A stretch of 24,348 nt of DNA, taken from the NCBI GenBank assembly GCA_049614485.1, contig JBMZDR010000025.1:1-24348 (forward strand), given 5' to 3'. Position 1 is the first letter of the stretch, and every line of letters starts with the position of its first letter. Below the pieces are notes generated by a model that did no database searches, had not been told where the DNA came from, and saw only the letters and a program-made list of their open reading frames with translations. Below are positions 13,289-22,251 of the stretch, piece after piece. The stretch is from GCA-2733415 sp049614485 (GTDB lineage: Bacteria; Bacteroidota; Bacteroidia; Flavobacteriales; Flavobacteriaceae). A program made the position numbers and the translations under genes.

Positions 13289-15241
13289 TTAATCCCACAT
13301 CATTCGTTGTAATCTAACCGCATTTAATATTGCTAAAAGTGCAACACCAACATCTGCAAATACTGCTTCCCACATTGTCGCTAAACCACCTGCTCCTAAA
13401 ATCAAAACAATTATTTTAATACCAAATGCCAGTATGATGTTCTGCCAAACGATTTTTCGTGTGGAACGACTTATTTTAATGGCTCTAACAACTTTTGAAG
13501 GTTGGTCGGTTTGGATGATGACATCTGCTGTTTCAATAGCTACATCACTTCCTAATCCACCCATTGCTATTCCTACATCACTTGCTGCTAAAACTGGTGC
13601 GTCATTAATACCATCACCTATAAAAGCTATTTTGTTTGCTGGATTTTTCTTTAAAATTTCAACTTCATTTAGCTTGTCTTCTGGTAATAATCCACCTTTA
13701 GCATTTTCAATATTCAATTCTTTTGCGACTTTTTGAGTAATGGAATCCTTATCTCCAGATAGCATCATAATATTTTTGATTCCTACTTTTTGTAAATTGA
13801 CAATTGTTTCTTTTGCATCATCTTTTAATTCATCTGCAATGACAACATAACCGGCAAATGCATTATCTATAGATACAAATACTATAGATTCTACAATAGA
13901 TTCCGTTTCATTTGGAACATCAATATTATTAGCAATCATTAATGCTTTATTTCCTACTAAAACTGTTTTACCATTTACAATTCCTTTTAATCCTTTACCT
14001 GCAATTTCAGAAACGTCTTGCGCTTCAAAATCTTCACCATTTTCTTTATACTCCATTATGGCTTTTGCTATTGGATGCGTGGACTGCTCTTCCATAGCCA
14101 TTAGGTATTTCATAAATTCAGATTCCTCCCAACCGATAGCTATTACTTCCTTAATTTTAAAAACACCTTTTGTAACAGTACCTGTTTTATCCATTACCAA
14201 TGTATTTATCTTGGTCATTGCATCTAAAAAGGAAGCGCCTTTAAACAAAATCCCGTTTTTTGAAGCTGCTCCTAATCCGCCGAAATAACCTAACGGAATA
14301 GAAATTACCAAAGCACAAGGACAAGAAATCACCAAAAATATTAAGGCACGATACAACCAATCTCTAAACACATAATCAACTACAAAAAGGTAAGGTATAA
14401 ACGTAACACCTATAGCCAAGAACACAACAATGGGTGTGTAAATTCGAGCAAATTGTCTGATGAATAATTCTGTTTTTGATTTTCTGGCTGTGGCATTCTG
14501 TACCATATCGAGAATTCGAGCAATTGAACTATCCTTAAACTCTTTGGTGGTTTCTATTTCTATAACGCCATCCATATTAATACTGCCTGCAAATACTTTT
14601 TCGCCTTTTGCAATCGTATCAGGTTTGCTTTCGCCTGTTAATGCTGCTGTGTTGAATGAACCTTTTTCGGAAAGTAGAATACCATCCAAGGGAACTTTTT
14701 CTCCCAGGCGTACTTGTACTTTTTCTCCAATTTCTACGATTTCTGGACTTACAGAAATGTAATCATTATTGCGATAAACCAAAGCTGCTTTAGGACGAAC
14801 ATCGAGCAACGCTTTAATATTACCCTTTGCTTTATTTACTGCTGCGCTCTGAAATAACTCTCCAACAGCATAGAATAACATTACAGCAACACCTTCGGGA
14901 TATTCTCCAATTATGAATGCACCTATAGTTGCAATAGACATTAGAAAAAACTCTGTAAACACATCACCTTTTTTAATGCTTTCCCAACCTTCTTTTACCA
15001 CAGGAAAACCAACAGGAATATAGGCTACTACATACCAAAGAATACGAATCCAATCTTTGAAAAAAGTAACATCAAAATAATCTAACCCAATACCAATAAT
15101 TAGCATTAAAAAACTAATGATTGCTGGAATATAAGCTTTAATTTGACTTAAATTTCCAGTATGAATATGTTCATCATTGTGAGAATGTTGGAGCTCTGAA
15201 TCTGATTTTAAATCTCTTAAATTAATTTTCTTCTTTTTCAT
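13289..15241 (-). CDS. zntA: Zn2+/Cd2+/Pb2+-type P1B ATPase without N-terminal HMA domain
   Basis: From the ATG at 15241 this is a 650-aa cation pump. Numbered from the longest in-frame start (15268), it has a His-rich N-terminus (HSHNDEHIH, about 28-36) in place of an HMA domain, actuator TGES (211), membrane CPC (316-318), phosphorylation site DKTGT (Asp360) and hinge GDGINDAP. TM7 carries a Lys (FGIKII) and TM8 an Asp (ADVGVALL), the P1B-2 signature for divalent Zn/Cd/Pb. I prefer the 15241 start (MKKKKINLR). It leaves a 20-base overlap with the DUF3703 gene, while the 15268 start would add an unlikely MTLMTYLIQ. Its role is export of excess divalent metal into the periplasm, from where the CzcA pump can remove it. 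Confidence 0.92.
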   Translation of the reverse strand: MKKKKINLRDLKSDSELQHSHNDEHIHTGNLSQIKAYIPAIISFLMLIIGIGLDYFDVTFFKDWIRILWYVVAYIPVGFPVVKEGWESIKKGDVFTEFFLMSIATIGAFIIGEYPEGVAVMLFYAVGELFQSAAVNKAKGNIKALLDVRPKAALVYRNNDYISVSPEIVEIGEKVQVRLGEKVPLDGILLSEKGSFNTAALTGESKPDTIAKGEKVFAGSINMDGVIEIETTKEFKDSSIARILDMVQNATARKSKTELFIRQFARIYTPIVVFLAIGVTFIPYLFVVDYVFRDWLYRALIFLVISCPCALVISIPLGYFGGLGAASKNGILFKGASFLDAMTKINTLVMDKTGTVTKGVFKIKEVIAIGWEESEFMKYLMAMEEQSTHPIAKAIMEYKENGEDFEAQDVSEIAGKGLKGIVNGKTVLVGNKALMIANNIDVPNETESIVESIVFVSIDNAFAGYVVIADELKDDAKETIVNLQKVGIKNIMMLSGDKDSITQKVAKELNIENAKGGLLPEDKLNEVEILKKNPANKIAFIGDGINDAPVLAASDVGIAMGGLGSDVAIETADVIIQTDQPSKVVRAIKISRSTRKIVWQNIILAFGIKIIVLILGAGGLATMWEAVFADVGVALLAILNAVRLQRMMWD

Positions 15242-15599
15242 TTGGATTAAATATGTCATTAATGTCATTTGGAATAGGCATACGCTTTAAAGGTGGCACA
15301 TTTGATCCTCCAGTATTGCCAAGAGGAACTTGATTTATAAATGATTTCCAACCACCAACAATTAAGCGTAATAATTGACCAAAGACTTCTTTAGTGTTTT
15401 TTTGCATCAAACCAAAGCGCAACATTAACCAATGCGAATATGTATGTTCTATTGGGTATGACTGTCCAATAATATGACTACGCTCTAAATGATACCAAGC
15501 GTTACTATACTGTTTGTTTATCAAATTATATCTATATTGCTTTATCTCTTCATTATAGACTTCTTTAAGTTGATTTGGTATTTTTAAATTAAATCTCAT
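15222..15599 (-). CDS. DUF3703 domain protein
   Basis: This 125-aa protein has the appearance of DUF3703: a helical N-terminus, an ALERSHIIGQ-like segment (here HLERSHIIGQ, about residue 37), an HTYSHWLMLRFG segment (about 52-63), a GGWKSFINQVPLGNTGGSNV segment and a PMPIP-like end (here RMPIPNDI). DUF3703 genes are often seen in metal-efflux operons, but no biochemical role is known to me. No signal peptide or membrane segment is seen, so it is probably cytoplasmic. The conserved His residues could bind metal. It lies between the Fur-type regulator and the Zn-type ATPase. Its 3' end overlaps the ATPase gene, so the two are co-translated. A TATCCT/AGGATA inverted repeat (15599-15617) overlaps its start codon. 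Confidence 0.85.
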   Translation of the reverse strand: MRFNLKIPNQLKEVYNEEIKQYRYNLINKQYSNAWYHLERSHIIGQSYPIEHTYSHWLMLRFGLMQKNTKEVFGQLLRLIVGGWKSFINQVPLGNTGGSNVPPLKRMPIPNDINDIFNPNEKEEN

Positions 15600-15617
15600 A
15601 TCCTTTAATTTAGGATA
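15599..15617. promoter_or_regulatory. Inverted repeat overlapping the DUF3703 start
   Basis: TATCCT (15599-15604) and AGGATA (15612-15617) form a 6-7-6 inverted repeat at the start codon of the DUF3703 gene. It may act as a small operator or as a translation-blocking hairpin. The 54-base gap between the regulator and DUF3703 genes contains no clear promoter. Confidence 0.35.
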
Positions 15618-15654
15618 AAATTATATTAATATATAGTGCAATGGAAGTGCATAG

Positions 15655-16068
15655 TTAGCAACTACATTTATCGCAAATTCCCTTAACCACCAAGTTGACA
15701 TTTTCTGAAATAAACCCATCAGGCACTTTAATTTGAGGGATTTTATGTTCTGTTAAGCAAATGGTTTCATTACAATTGTTGCAGTGAAAATGTAGGTGCA
15801 AATCGTTTTTAATATCGCAATTACAGCCTTGTTCGCATAGTGCATATTTTGTAACCCCAGTACCATCGCTTATTTGATGTACAATTGCTTTTTCTTCAAA
15901 AGTTTTTATAGTTCTGTATAAGGTTGTTCTATCTGCTTTTTCAAAAGCATTTTCAATATCACTTAAAGTAACAGCTACCTTTTTTTCTGCAAGAAACTTG
16001 TAAATTAACATACGCATTGCAGTAACGCGTATGTTTCTTGATTCTAATACTTCTTCTATAGTGTTCAT
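15655..16068 (-). CDS. Fur-family metal-responsive transcriptional regulator
   Basis: This 137-aa DNA-binding repressor has a winged helix in the first ~75 residues, with the recognition helix region DRTTLYRTIKTFEEKAIVHQI (about 46-66). The C-terminal metal-binding domain has HLHFHCNNCNETICL (His91, His93, His95, Cys96, Cys99) and a structural Zn site completed by Cys132, Cys135 and Cys137. An additional CEQGCNC cluster (Cys78, Cys82, Cys84) gives possible further thiol ligands. The Fur family includes Zur, Fur, PerR and others, and Zn sensing is the simplest reading given the neighbours. It lies two bases after the czcB stop, inside the operon. It would therefore be under the same control that it exerts, and a Fur-type palindrome lies upstream of czcA at 21679-21693. 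Confidence 0.9.
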   Translation of the reverse strand: MNTIEEVLESRNIRVTAMRMLIYKFLAEKKVAVTLSDIENAFEKADRTTLYRTIKTFEEKAIVHQISDGTGVTKYALCEQGCNCDIKNDLHLHFHCNNCNETICLTEHKIPQIKVPDGFISENVNLVVKGICDKCSC

Positions 16069-16070
16069 AA

Positions 16071-17297
16071 TTAATGTGAATGTTCTGCTTCTCCTTTTTT
16101 CATTTCTGCAATGAGGTAGTAGGCATTGTTATAGGCAAATTGTGTAGTCGGCTCGATTTCGTTAGAAAATTGTACCGCTATCCAATTGCCATCTTTAGCT
16201 CCCAAAATCACTTCAATAGGTTTAAAACTCCAATCATCGTTTTCTTTTTCAACAGAAAACGCAAAATACTTATCACCTTCTTTAATTATTGCGCTTTCGG
16301 GTAATGCTTTTGTTTTAGTGTTATCTACTTGAATTTTACCTTGAATATACATTCCTGGAATTAAATTTCCTTTTTTGTTTTCAATTTCTGCGTGTACGTG
16401 TACCGCCTTAGGATTGTCCTCGAATGTTTTACTTACCGAATAGATTTCTGCAATTAATTCATCATTTTGAGTAGATTGGACATTAAAAGTAACTTTTTGC
16501 CCTTTCTTAACTTTGTACACATCTTTTTCAAAGACCATTAAATCAGCGTGAACGTGATGTGTATTTACAATTTCAAAGAGTTCTGATTGAGGTTCTACAA
16601 ATTGACCTGTTTTCACCTCAACTTTTTGAACAAAACCTTCAATTGGACTGCGCAAAGCAACTTGTTGAGCAATTGTACCATTACGAACCAATGTTGTACT
16701 GATATTTAATAATTCTAATTGCGCTGCCATTCCCTTAACCATTGCCTTTGATGCTTCGTATTCTGCTTCTGCTTTTTGAAAATTTGCACCAGATCCTACA
16801 CCTGCACTATACAATTTTTGTTGACGTTCATAATTTTTCTTTAAAAAATTGCTATTGCTATATGCATTTAGATAATCCGTTTGCATTTGAATAATATTAG
16901 GATGTGATAAATAAGCGACAACCTGACCTTTATTAACTTTATCGCCTTCAATCACTTTAATTGAAACTACATTTGCTCCAATTACGGAAGTTATTGCAGC
17001 TTCATTTTGTGGTGGCACTTCTAATGTTCCGTTAGCTTCCACATAACCACTCATATTGCGTAATGCTAAAGTGTCTATTTTCATTTTTAAGGCTTCAAAT
17101 TGTTGTGCAGATAGCATCACTTCTTCATCTTCGTGATGTTCTTCACTTACGTCATTTTTTGGTTCTTCATTATGGGAATGTTCATCTTCACTATGAGAAT
17201 GCCCATCATTTTCGTTATGATTTTCTTTATTACCACACGCAGTTACCAAAAAGGCCAACATTACTATTAGTAGGATATTAAATGATCTATTTTTCAT
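16071..17297 (-). CDS. czcB: CzcB-type RND periplasmic adaptor lipoprotein
   Basis: From the ATG at 17297 this is 408 aa. It begins MKNRSFNILL, has a hydrophobic signal and a lipobox LVTAC with Cys21. A long His/Glu/Asp-rich linker (about 22-60, with HSHSEDEHSHNEE) follows and probably buffers Zn or related ions. The membrane-fusion (HlyD/CzcB) barrel-sandwich and alpha-hairpin regions follow, and the protein ends GEAEHSH. A longer in-frame start (17327) would overlap the czcA fusion gene and add MNYNILNNKT before the signal; the shorter start lies just after the upstream stop and is preferred. It bridges the CzcA pump and the outer-membrane channel. No HMBD or DUF3347 is present, unlike the copper adaptor in this window. 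Confidence 0.92.
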   Translation of the reverse strand: MKNRSFNILLIVMLAFLVTACGNKENHNENDGHSHSEDEHSHNEEPKNDVSEEHHEDEEVMLSAQQFEALKMKIDTLALRNMSGYVEANGTLEVPPQNEAAITSVIGANVVSIKVIEGDKVNKGQVVAYLSHPNIIQMQTDYLNAYSNSNFLKKNYERQQKLYSAGVGSGANFQKAEAEYEASKAMVKGMAAQLELLNISTTLVRNGTIAQQVALRSPIEGFVQKVEVKTGQFVEPQSELFEIVNTHHVHADLMVFEKDVYKVKKGQKVTFNVQSTQNDELIAEIYSVSKTFEDNPKAVHVHAEIENKKGNLIPGMYIQGKIQVDNTKTKALPESAIIKEGDKYFAFSVEKENDDWSFKPIEVILGAKDGNWIAVQFSNEIEPTTQFAYNNAYYLIAEMKKGEAEHSH

Positions 17298-17301
17298 TGT
17301 C

Positions 17302-20300
17302 TTATTGTTTAAAATATTGTAATTCAAAAATGCTTTGTAAATAATTTACGAATGCCGTTTGAGCTTCTAACTCTGATTGAATAGCTTGGTTTATAAGCTG
17401 TGTAAAGGCAGAGTAATCTATTTCTCCTTCTTTATAAGCAAATAAAGCTCCTGTTTTCTGCTCTTTAATAAGCGGTAATACGTCATCTTTATAAAATAGC
17501 CAAGACGTTTTCCATTTTTGGTAATTTACTTTCGCTTGATTAAATTTAGATTGTACTTCCTTCTGTTTGTATAACATATTTACTGCTGCAATTTCCTTAT
17601 TGAATTTTGCTGTTCTAATCTGTTTTTTTGTTGTACCAGATAAAAACGGTATGGAAATACCTGCTTGATAGGTGTAGAATCCAGAATTTCCATTTACTTT
17701 TTGCAAACCACCTTGAATATTGAATTTTGGTAAACTTTCGGCTTTAGCAGCTTTATAATTTGCTTCAGCTTCAGCTACTTGAAGTTGAGACATAGTATAC
17801 AAAGGGTGTGCTTCTAAACTAAAGGAATCTACATTTATTTCGTTCTCTACATCAATTTCATCCTGAACCGTATAAAATACATCAGAAACCAACCAAAGGT
17901 TTAACTTTTGTAATGCAATAGCGTATTCACTTTCTGATTGCATAAATTTATTCTGAATCTGCACTACTTGATTTTTGGCAGCCGAATATTCTAACCGCGA
18001 AATAGCTTCTACTTCATAATTTAATACAACTGCTTTTTCAAAATTGGCATAAATAGAATCTAACTCTTTGTATAAATTATACTTCCTTTTACTCTGTAAG
18101 GCATTTGCCCAAGCCTTTTTAACTTCCAATTCTAATTCTAATTCTGAAAGCTGAAAAGCTTTTTGGGCTAACTGAATACGTTGCTCCTGTAATTTTCTCT
18201 TTGGCGAAATACCAAACACATTTATATTAGATTGCCCAACACCAATAGCTGTGTAAATACCTGAACCGTCTTTAATTTCCTCGCCACCAGTAAAAATTTG
18301 AGTTGAGCCAAAATCGAAAGCAGTTCCTTTTAATTGTTGCTGTTTATCAATTTCTAGCTGACGTTGTTTTAAACTTGGGTAGTTCTCTTTTGACATTTTC
18401 ACAGCTTCTTGCATTGAAACAATAGGTAAAGAATTGCTAACTTGTTGAGCGTTTCCTGTTATTGGCAACAAAAACATAAAAACTATAATAGCTGTTGCCG
18501 TTACAAATTTTTTATTTACTTGAAATTTAAACGATTTGTTTTCTACCCAATGGTATAAAATGGGTAAAACGAATAATGTTAATAATGTAGAGGTTAATAA
18601 ACCACCAATTACAACAGTTGCTAAAGGTCTCTGAACTTCTGCACCAGCTGATGCAGAAATTGCCATTGGTAAAAACCCTAACACATCTGTAAAAGCAGTT
18701 AACATAATAGGTCTAATTCTTCGTTTTGTACCTTCTATGATTCTATCTTTAAGATTGGTTACACCTTCTTCTTTTAATTCGTTGAGTCCGCTTATCATTA
18801 CCAATCCATTTAAAACTGCAACACCAAACAGTACAATAAAACCAACACCTGCCGAAATACTAAAAGGCATATCACGCATCCATAAGGCAACAACGCCACC
18901 AATGGTTGCCATTGGAATAGCGATGTAAATCATTAAGGTTTGTGGTAATGATTTTAATGCAAAATATATTAGCACAAAAATGAGTAACAAGGCAATAGGA
19001 ACAACGGTTTGTAAACGGTTACTGGCACGTTCTAAATTTTCAAAAGCACCTCCATAGCGAATGAAATAACCTGATGGTAGTTCTAATTGTGCATCTAATT
19101 TAGTTTTGATTTCACCTACCAACGATTTTACATCACGACCTCTTACATTAATACCTACATAGGTTCTTCTGTTAGTGTTATCTCTGCTTATTTGCATTGG
19201 ACCTGCTTTGTAGCTTACATCTGCTACTTCACGAAGTGGGATTTGTGTGCCAGAAGGTAGGTTGATAAATAAATTTTGAACATCCGTTATGTCTTTACGG
19301 TTATGAGAACTTAACCTAACTACCAAATCAAATCGTTTTTCACCTTCAAAAATCACACCTGCTGTACCTCCAGCAAAAGCTGATTGTACAATTTGATTTA
19401 AGGTATTTATTTGTAGTCCATATTGTGCTAATTTATTTCTGTTATATGAAATGGTCATTTGCGGTAAACCAGTTGTAGCTTCAGCTTTCATATCACCAAT
19501 ACCTTCAGTACCTGCAATGATTTTAGATATTTCTTCTGCTTTTTGAGACAATACATTTATGTCTTCTCCATAAAGTTTAATAGCTATGTCTTCTCTAACA
19601 CCTTCAAGCAATTCGTTAAAACGCATTTCGATAGGTTGGGTAAATTCATAATTTACACCAGGAACGATTTCAACAGCTTCTTTCATTTTTTCAATGAGCT
19701 CATCTTTTGTTTCGACAGTTGTCCATTCACTTTTGGGTTTCAGTATTACAAACACATCTGCTAAATCCATTGGCATAGGGTCTGTTGGAATTTCTGCAAC
19801 ACCAATACGACTTACAATTTTCTCAACTTCAGGAAATTTTGCTTTTACAATTTGCTCAATTTTGGTGGTAGTCTCAATAGTTTCTGTAAGTGAACTACCA
19901 GGTTTTAAAATGGCGTGAAACGCTATATCACCTTCATCGAGTTGTGGAATAAATTCACCACCCATTTTGGTAAACATAAAAACTGTAATACCGAATAAGA
20001 CAATTGCAATTCCAACTATTAGCTTTCCTTTATGTAGAGCCTTCTCTAACAGCGGTTGATATTTGTCCTCAACCCAACACACAAACTTATCGCCATAGGA
20101 TTTCTTGTCTGATTTTGGTGCTCTTAAAATAAGTGCCGACATCATTGGCACATACGTCAAACAAAGTACCATTGCACCAATCATAGCAAAAATGAAAGTC
20201 AAAGCCATTGGTTTGAACATTTTTCCTTCGATACCTTGTAAGGCTAAAATGGGTAGAAAAACAATAAGGATAATCAACTGACCAAAAAACGCAGCATTCA

Positions 20301-21636
20301 TCATTTTTTTTGAGGCATCTGCTGCAACGCCATCACGTTCTTTAGATGTCAATTTCCTTTTCTTTAAGACTTGCGAAGCAATAAGAAAAACTGTACTTTC
20401 TACAATAATCACAGCACCATCGACAATAATTCCGAAATCTATTGCTCCTAGACTCATTAGGTTAGCCCAAACATCAAACACATTCATTAGTATAAATGCG
20501 AACAACAAGGATAATGGAATTGTTGAAGCTACTATTAAACCACCACGCCAATTACCTAATAAGAAAATAAGAACAAATATCACTATTAATGCCCCTTCAA
20601 TTAGATTGGTAGCCACCGTTGAGGTTGTTTCTGCAATTAATTTGCTGCGGTCTAATAAAGGTTCTATAATGACTCCTTCTGGCAATGACTTTTCAATTTG
20701 AGCCATTCTCACTTTTACATTCTCAATGACATCGTTTGAATTAGCGCCTTTAAGCATCATAACCAAACCACCAACTACTTCGCCTTCGCCATCTTGAGTT
20801 AAAGCGCCATAACGAATAGCAGCACCAAATTGTACCGTAGCAATGTCGCCAACGGTAATTGGAATATTGTTTGTGTTTTTAACTGTAATTTTTTTAATAT
20901 CCTCTAAACTACGCACTAAACCTTCACCACGAATGAAATTGGCTTGATGGTTCTTTTCTATGTATGCGCCACCTGTATTTTGATTGTTAGCTTCAAGAGC
21001 TTCAAAAACATCGGTAATTGTTAAACCAATAGCTTTTAGTTCGTTTGGGTCTACAGCAACTTCGTATTGCTTAATTTTTCCACCTATAGCATTTACCTCA
21101 ACGACACCTTCTACCATAGCCATTTGACGTTGCACAATCCAATCTTGCATTGTACGCAAATCAGTAACCGAATATTTGTCTTTATACTCTGGTTTTACTT
21201 TAAGTGTGTATTGATAAATTTCTCCTAAACCAGAAGAAATGGGTCCCATAGTTGGCTCGCCAAAACCACTTGGAATTTGTTCTTTAACCTCGTTTAATTT
21301 TTCGGCTACTAATTGACGTGGTAGATAGGTTCCCATATCATCGTCAAAAACTATAGTAACCACAGATAAGCCAAAACGAGAAATGGAACGGATTTCCTTT
21401 ACATCAGGCAAGTTGCTCATTGCCACTTCCACAGGATACGTAACAAATTGTTCTATATCCTCTGTGCCTAAATTGGGTGCTTGCGTAATGACTTGAACTT
21501 GGTTATTGGTAATATCAGGAACAGCATCAATGGGTACTTGGGTCATACTCCAAATACCTGCTCCAACAATGGTAAGCGTTAGCAAACCAATAATGAATTT
21601 GTTATTGATTGAAAAATCAATGATTTTATTAATCAT
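17302..21636 (-). CDS. czcA: CzcA-type RND pump fused to a TolC-like domain
   Basis: This 1444-aa protein has two parts. Residues 1 to about 1040 are a heavy-metal RND pump with TM4 motif DFGIIVDGAVIIVES (Asp400, Asp406, Glu413), the divalent-cation (Zn/Co/Cd/Ni) form. From about 1047 a signal-peptide-like segment (FMFLLPITGNAQQ) leads into about 380 residues of TolC-like helices up to the stop. The frame is continuous and no ribosomal or stop signal separates the two. Fusions of this kind occur in Bacteroidota and are usually annotated only as CusA/CzcA. The natural reading is that the pump and its outer-membrane channel are made as one chain, possibly cut by signal peptidase after the GNA at about 1062. 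No separate TolC gene accompanies this module, which supports the fused part being the working channel. Confidence 0.93.
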   Translation of the reverse strand: MINKIIDFSINNKFIIGLLTLTIVGAGIWSMTQVPIDAVPDITNNQVQVITQAPNLGTEDIEQFVTYPVEVAMSNLPDVKEIRSISRFGLSVVTIVFDDDMGTYLPRQLVAEKLNEVKEQIPSGFGEPTMGPISSGLGEIYQYTLKVKPEYKDKYSVTDLRTMQDWIVQRQMAMVEGVVEVNAIGGKIKQYEVAVDPNELKAIGLTITDVFEALEANNQNTGGAYIEKNHQANFIRGEGLVRSLEDIKKITVKNTNNIPITVGDIATVQFGAAIRYGALTQDGEGEVVGGLVMMLKGANSNDVIENVKVRMAQIEKSLPEGVIIEPLLDRSKLIAETTSTVATNLIEGALIVIFVLIFLLGNWRGGLIVASTIPLSLLFAFILMNVFDVWANLMSLGAIDFGIIVDGAVIIVESTVFLIASQVLKKRKLTSKERDGVAADASKKMMNAAFFGQLIILIVFLPILALQGIEGKMFKPMALTFIFAMIGAMVLCLTYVPMMSALILRAPKSDKKSYGDKFVCWVEDKYQPLLEKALHKGKLIVGIAIVLFGITVFMFTKMGGEFIPQLDEGDIAFHAILKPGSSLTETIETTTKIEQIVKAKFPEVEKIVSRIGVAEIPTDPMPMDLADVFVILKPKSEWTTVETKDELIEKMKEAVEIVPGVNYEFTQPIEMRFNELLEGVREDIAIKLYGEDINVLSQKAEEISKIIAGTEGIGDMKAEATTGLPQMTISYNRNKLAQYGLQINTLNQIVQSAFAGGTAGVIFEGEKRFDLVVRLSSHNRKDITDVQNLFINLPSGTQIPLREVADVSYKAGPMQISRDNTNRRTYVGINVRGRDVKSLVGEIKTKLDAQLELPSGYFIRYGGAFENLERASNRLQTVVPIALLLIFVLIYFALKSLPQTLMIYIAIPMATIGGVVALWMRDMPFSISAGVGFIVLFGVAVLNGLVMISGLNELKEEGVTNLKDRIIEGTKRRIRPIMLTAFTDVLGFLPMAISASAGAEVQRPLATVVIGGLLTSTLLTLFVLPILYHWVENKSFKFQVNKKFVTATAIIVFMFLLPITGNAQQVSNSLPIVSMQEAVKMSKENYPSLKQRQLEIDKQQQLKGTAFDFGSTQIFTGGEEIKDGSGIYTAIGVGQSNINVFGISPKRKLQEQRIQLAQKAFQLSELELELEVKKAWANALQSKRKYNLYKELDSIYANFEKAVVLNYEVEAISRLEYSAAKNQVVQIQNKFMQSESEYAIALQKLNLWLVSDVFYTVQDEIDVENEINVDSFSLEAHPLYTMSQLQVAEAEANYKAAKAESLPKFNIQGGLQKVNGNSGFYTYQAGISIPFLSGTTKKQIRTAKFNKEIAAVNMLYKQKEVQSKFNQAKVNYQKWKTSWLFYKDDVLPLIKEQKTGALFAYKEGEIDYSAFTQLINQAIQSELEAQTAFVNYLQSIFELQYFKQ

Positions 21637-21648
21637 AGAAAATGTGTT

Positions 21649-21760
21649 AATTCAGTTAAACTTTTCGATATAATTCTATTGTAATCATTAGAATCATTCG
21701 AAATGAAAAGAACCTTAAAGGCTCAAAATTGGATATAGTTATCCTCTAAAAAACTGAATT
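21649..21760 (-). other. Long leader between the DUF6660-type gene and czcA with a 9-bp outer inverted repeat
   Basis: AATTCAGTT (21649-21657) and AACTGAATT (21752-21760) are exact complements enclosing almost the whole intergenic region, and the right arm overlaps the DUF6660-type stop. A short CCTTTAAGG palindrome lies between. The transcript could therefore fold into a closed domain in front of czcA. No T run follows, so this is not an ordinary terminator. Confidence 0.4.
21663..21703. promoter_or_regulatory. Fur/Zur-type operator candidate upstream of czcA
   Basis: The core TTGTAATCATTAGAA (21679-21693) is a 7-1-7 palindrome with six of seven arm positions matched. It closely follows the general Fur-family box TnnTAATnATTAnnA. 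As I recall the Bacillus Zur consensus TCGTAATnATTACGA, 11 of 14 fixed positions agree. It is nested in further symmetry: ATTCTA (21673-21678) with TAGAAT (21689-21694), and TTTCGA (21663-21668) with TCGAAA (21698-21703). It lies 43 bases upstream of the czcA start, and a Fur-family gene lies in the same operon. Autoregulation by that protein is the likely function. Confidence 0.6.
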
Positions 21761-22067
21761 ATGCCCGAGGTGGCTGTAATATGGAAGTTGTGATTTCTTT
21801 TTCTAAACTCTTATGATAGAAAAAATCTTGTGTAGAAATATACCTAAAATCAATGTTAGTATAAACAAATTGATGATGTGTGGCATTGATATGGCAGCAT
21901 TGACAAATGCAAAAAGGTGAACATAAATCTGAACCTTGATGCTGATGGTCATCTGTTGAGTGTGAAATTTCTGTTTTCACCTCACCATCAGACACAATAC
22001 CATCTTCGCACGGTGTTAAATTAAGTGCGAAAATATAAATAGACAGTATGAAGGCTAAAAATTTCAT
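21759..22067 (-). CDS. DUF6660-type small Cys/His-rich exported protein, first gene of Zn-type module
   Basis: This 102-aa protein starts MKFLAFILSIYIFALNLTPCEDG, a signal sequence with a Cys shortly after it. It has a His-rich stretch (HSTDDHQHQ), a CSPFCICQCCHI cluster (about residues 49-60) and a C-terminal QPPRA. The layout fits DUF6660 proteins of Bacteroidota. The four to five clustered cysteines with His suit periplasmic metal binding, but no function is established to my knowledge. It opens the second metal module in the same way that the HYC_CC_PP gene opens the copper module. A TATATTTG box (22072-22079) lies only four bases before the ATG. The gene is separated from czcA by a 122-base leader holding the Fur-type palindrome. 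Confidence 0.75.
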   Translation of the reverse strand: MKFLAFILSIYIFALNLTPCEDGIVSDGEVKTEISHSTDDHQHQGSDLCSPFCICQCCHINATHHQFVYTNIDFRYISTQDFFYHKSLEKEITTSILQPPRA

Positions 22068-22071
22068 TAAA

Positions 22072-22079
22072 CAAATATA
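22072..22079 (-). promoter_or_regulatory. Possible -7 box of the DUF6660-type gene
   Basis: Read on the minus strand this is TATATTTG, a perfect TAnnTTTG match, and TTG triplets lie upstream (CATTGC, TTTTGC) but not at the usual spacing. It ends only four bases before the ATG, so the transcript would start at or near the start codon. The region is very AT-rich, so a chance match is possible. Confidence 0.3.
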
Positions 22080-22251
22080 TAATATTTTTTAATGCAATGG
22101 TGTTGCAAAAGTTTTCTCAAAATAATAATTCATCTATTTTATCATTTACCCATTACAAAAAGTGCTTTTTTATATTCTAACATTTGCATGTCATAATTTA
22201 CTGTAAGGATGCACTAGTTTAATTGAAATGCATTTTTTAAAGTTTGAGGAT

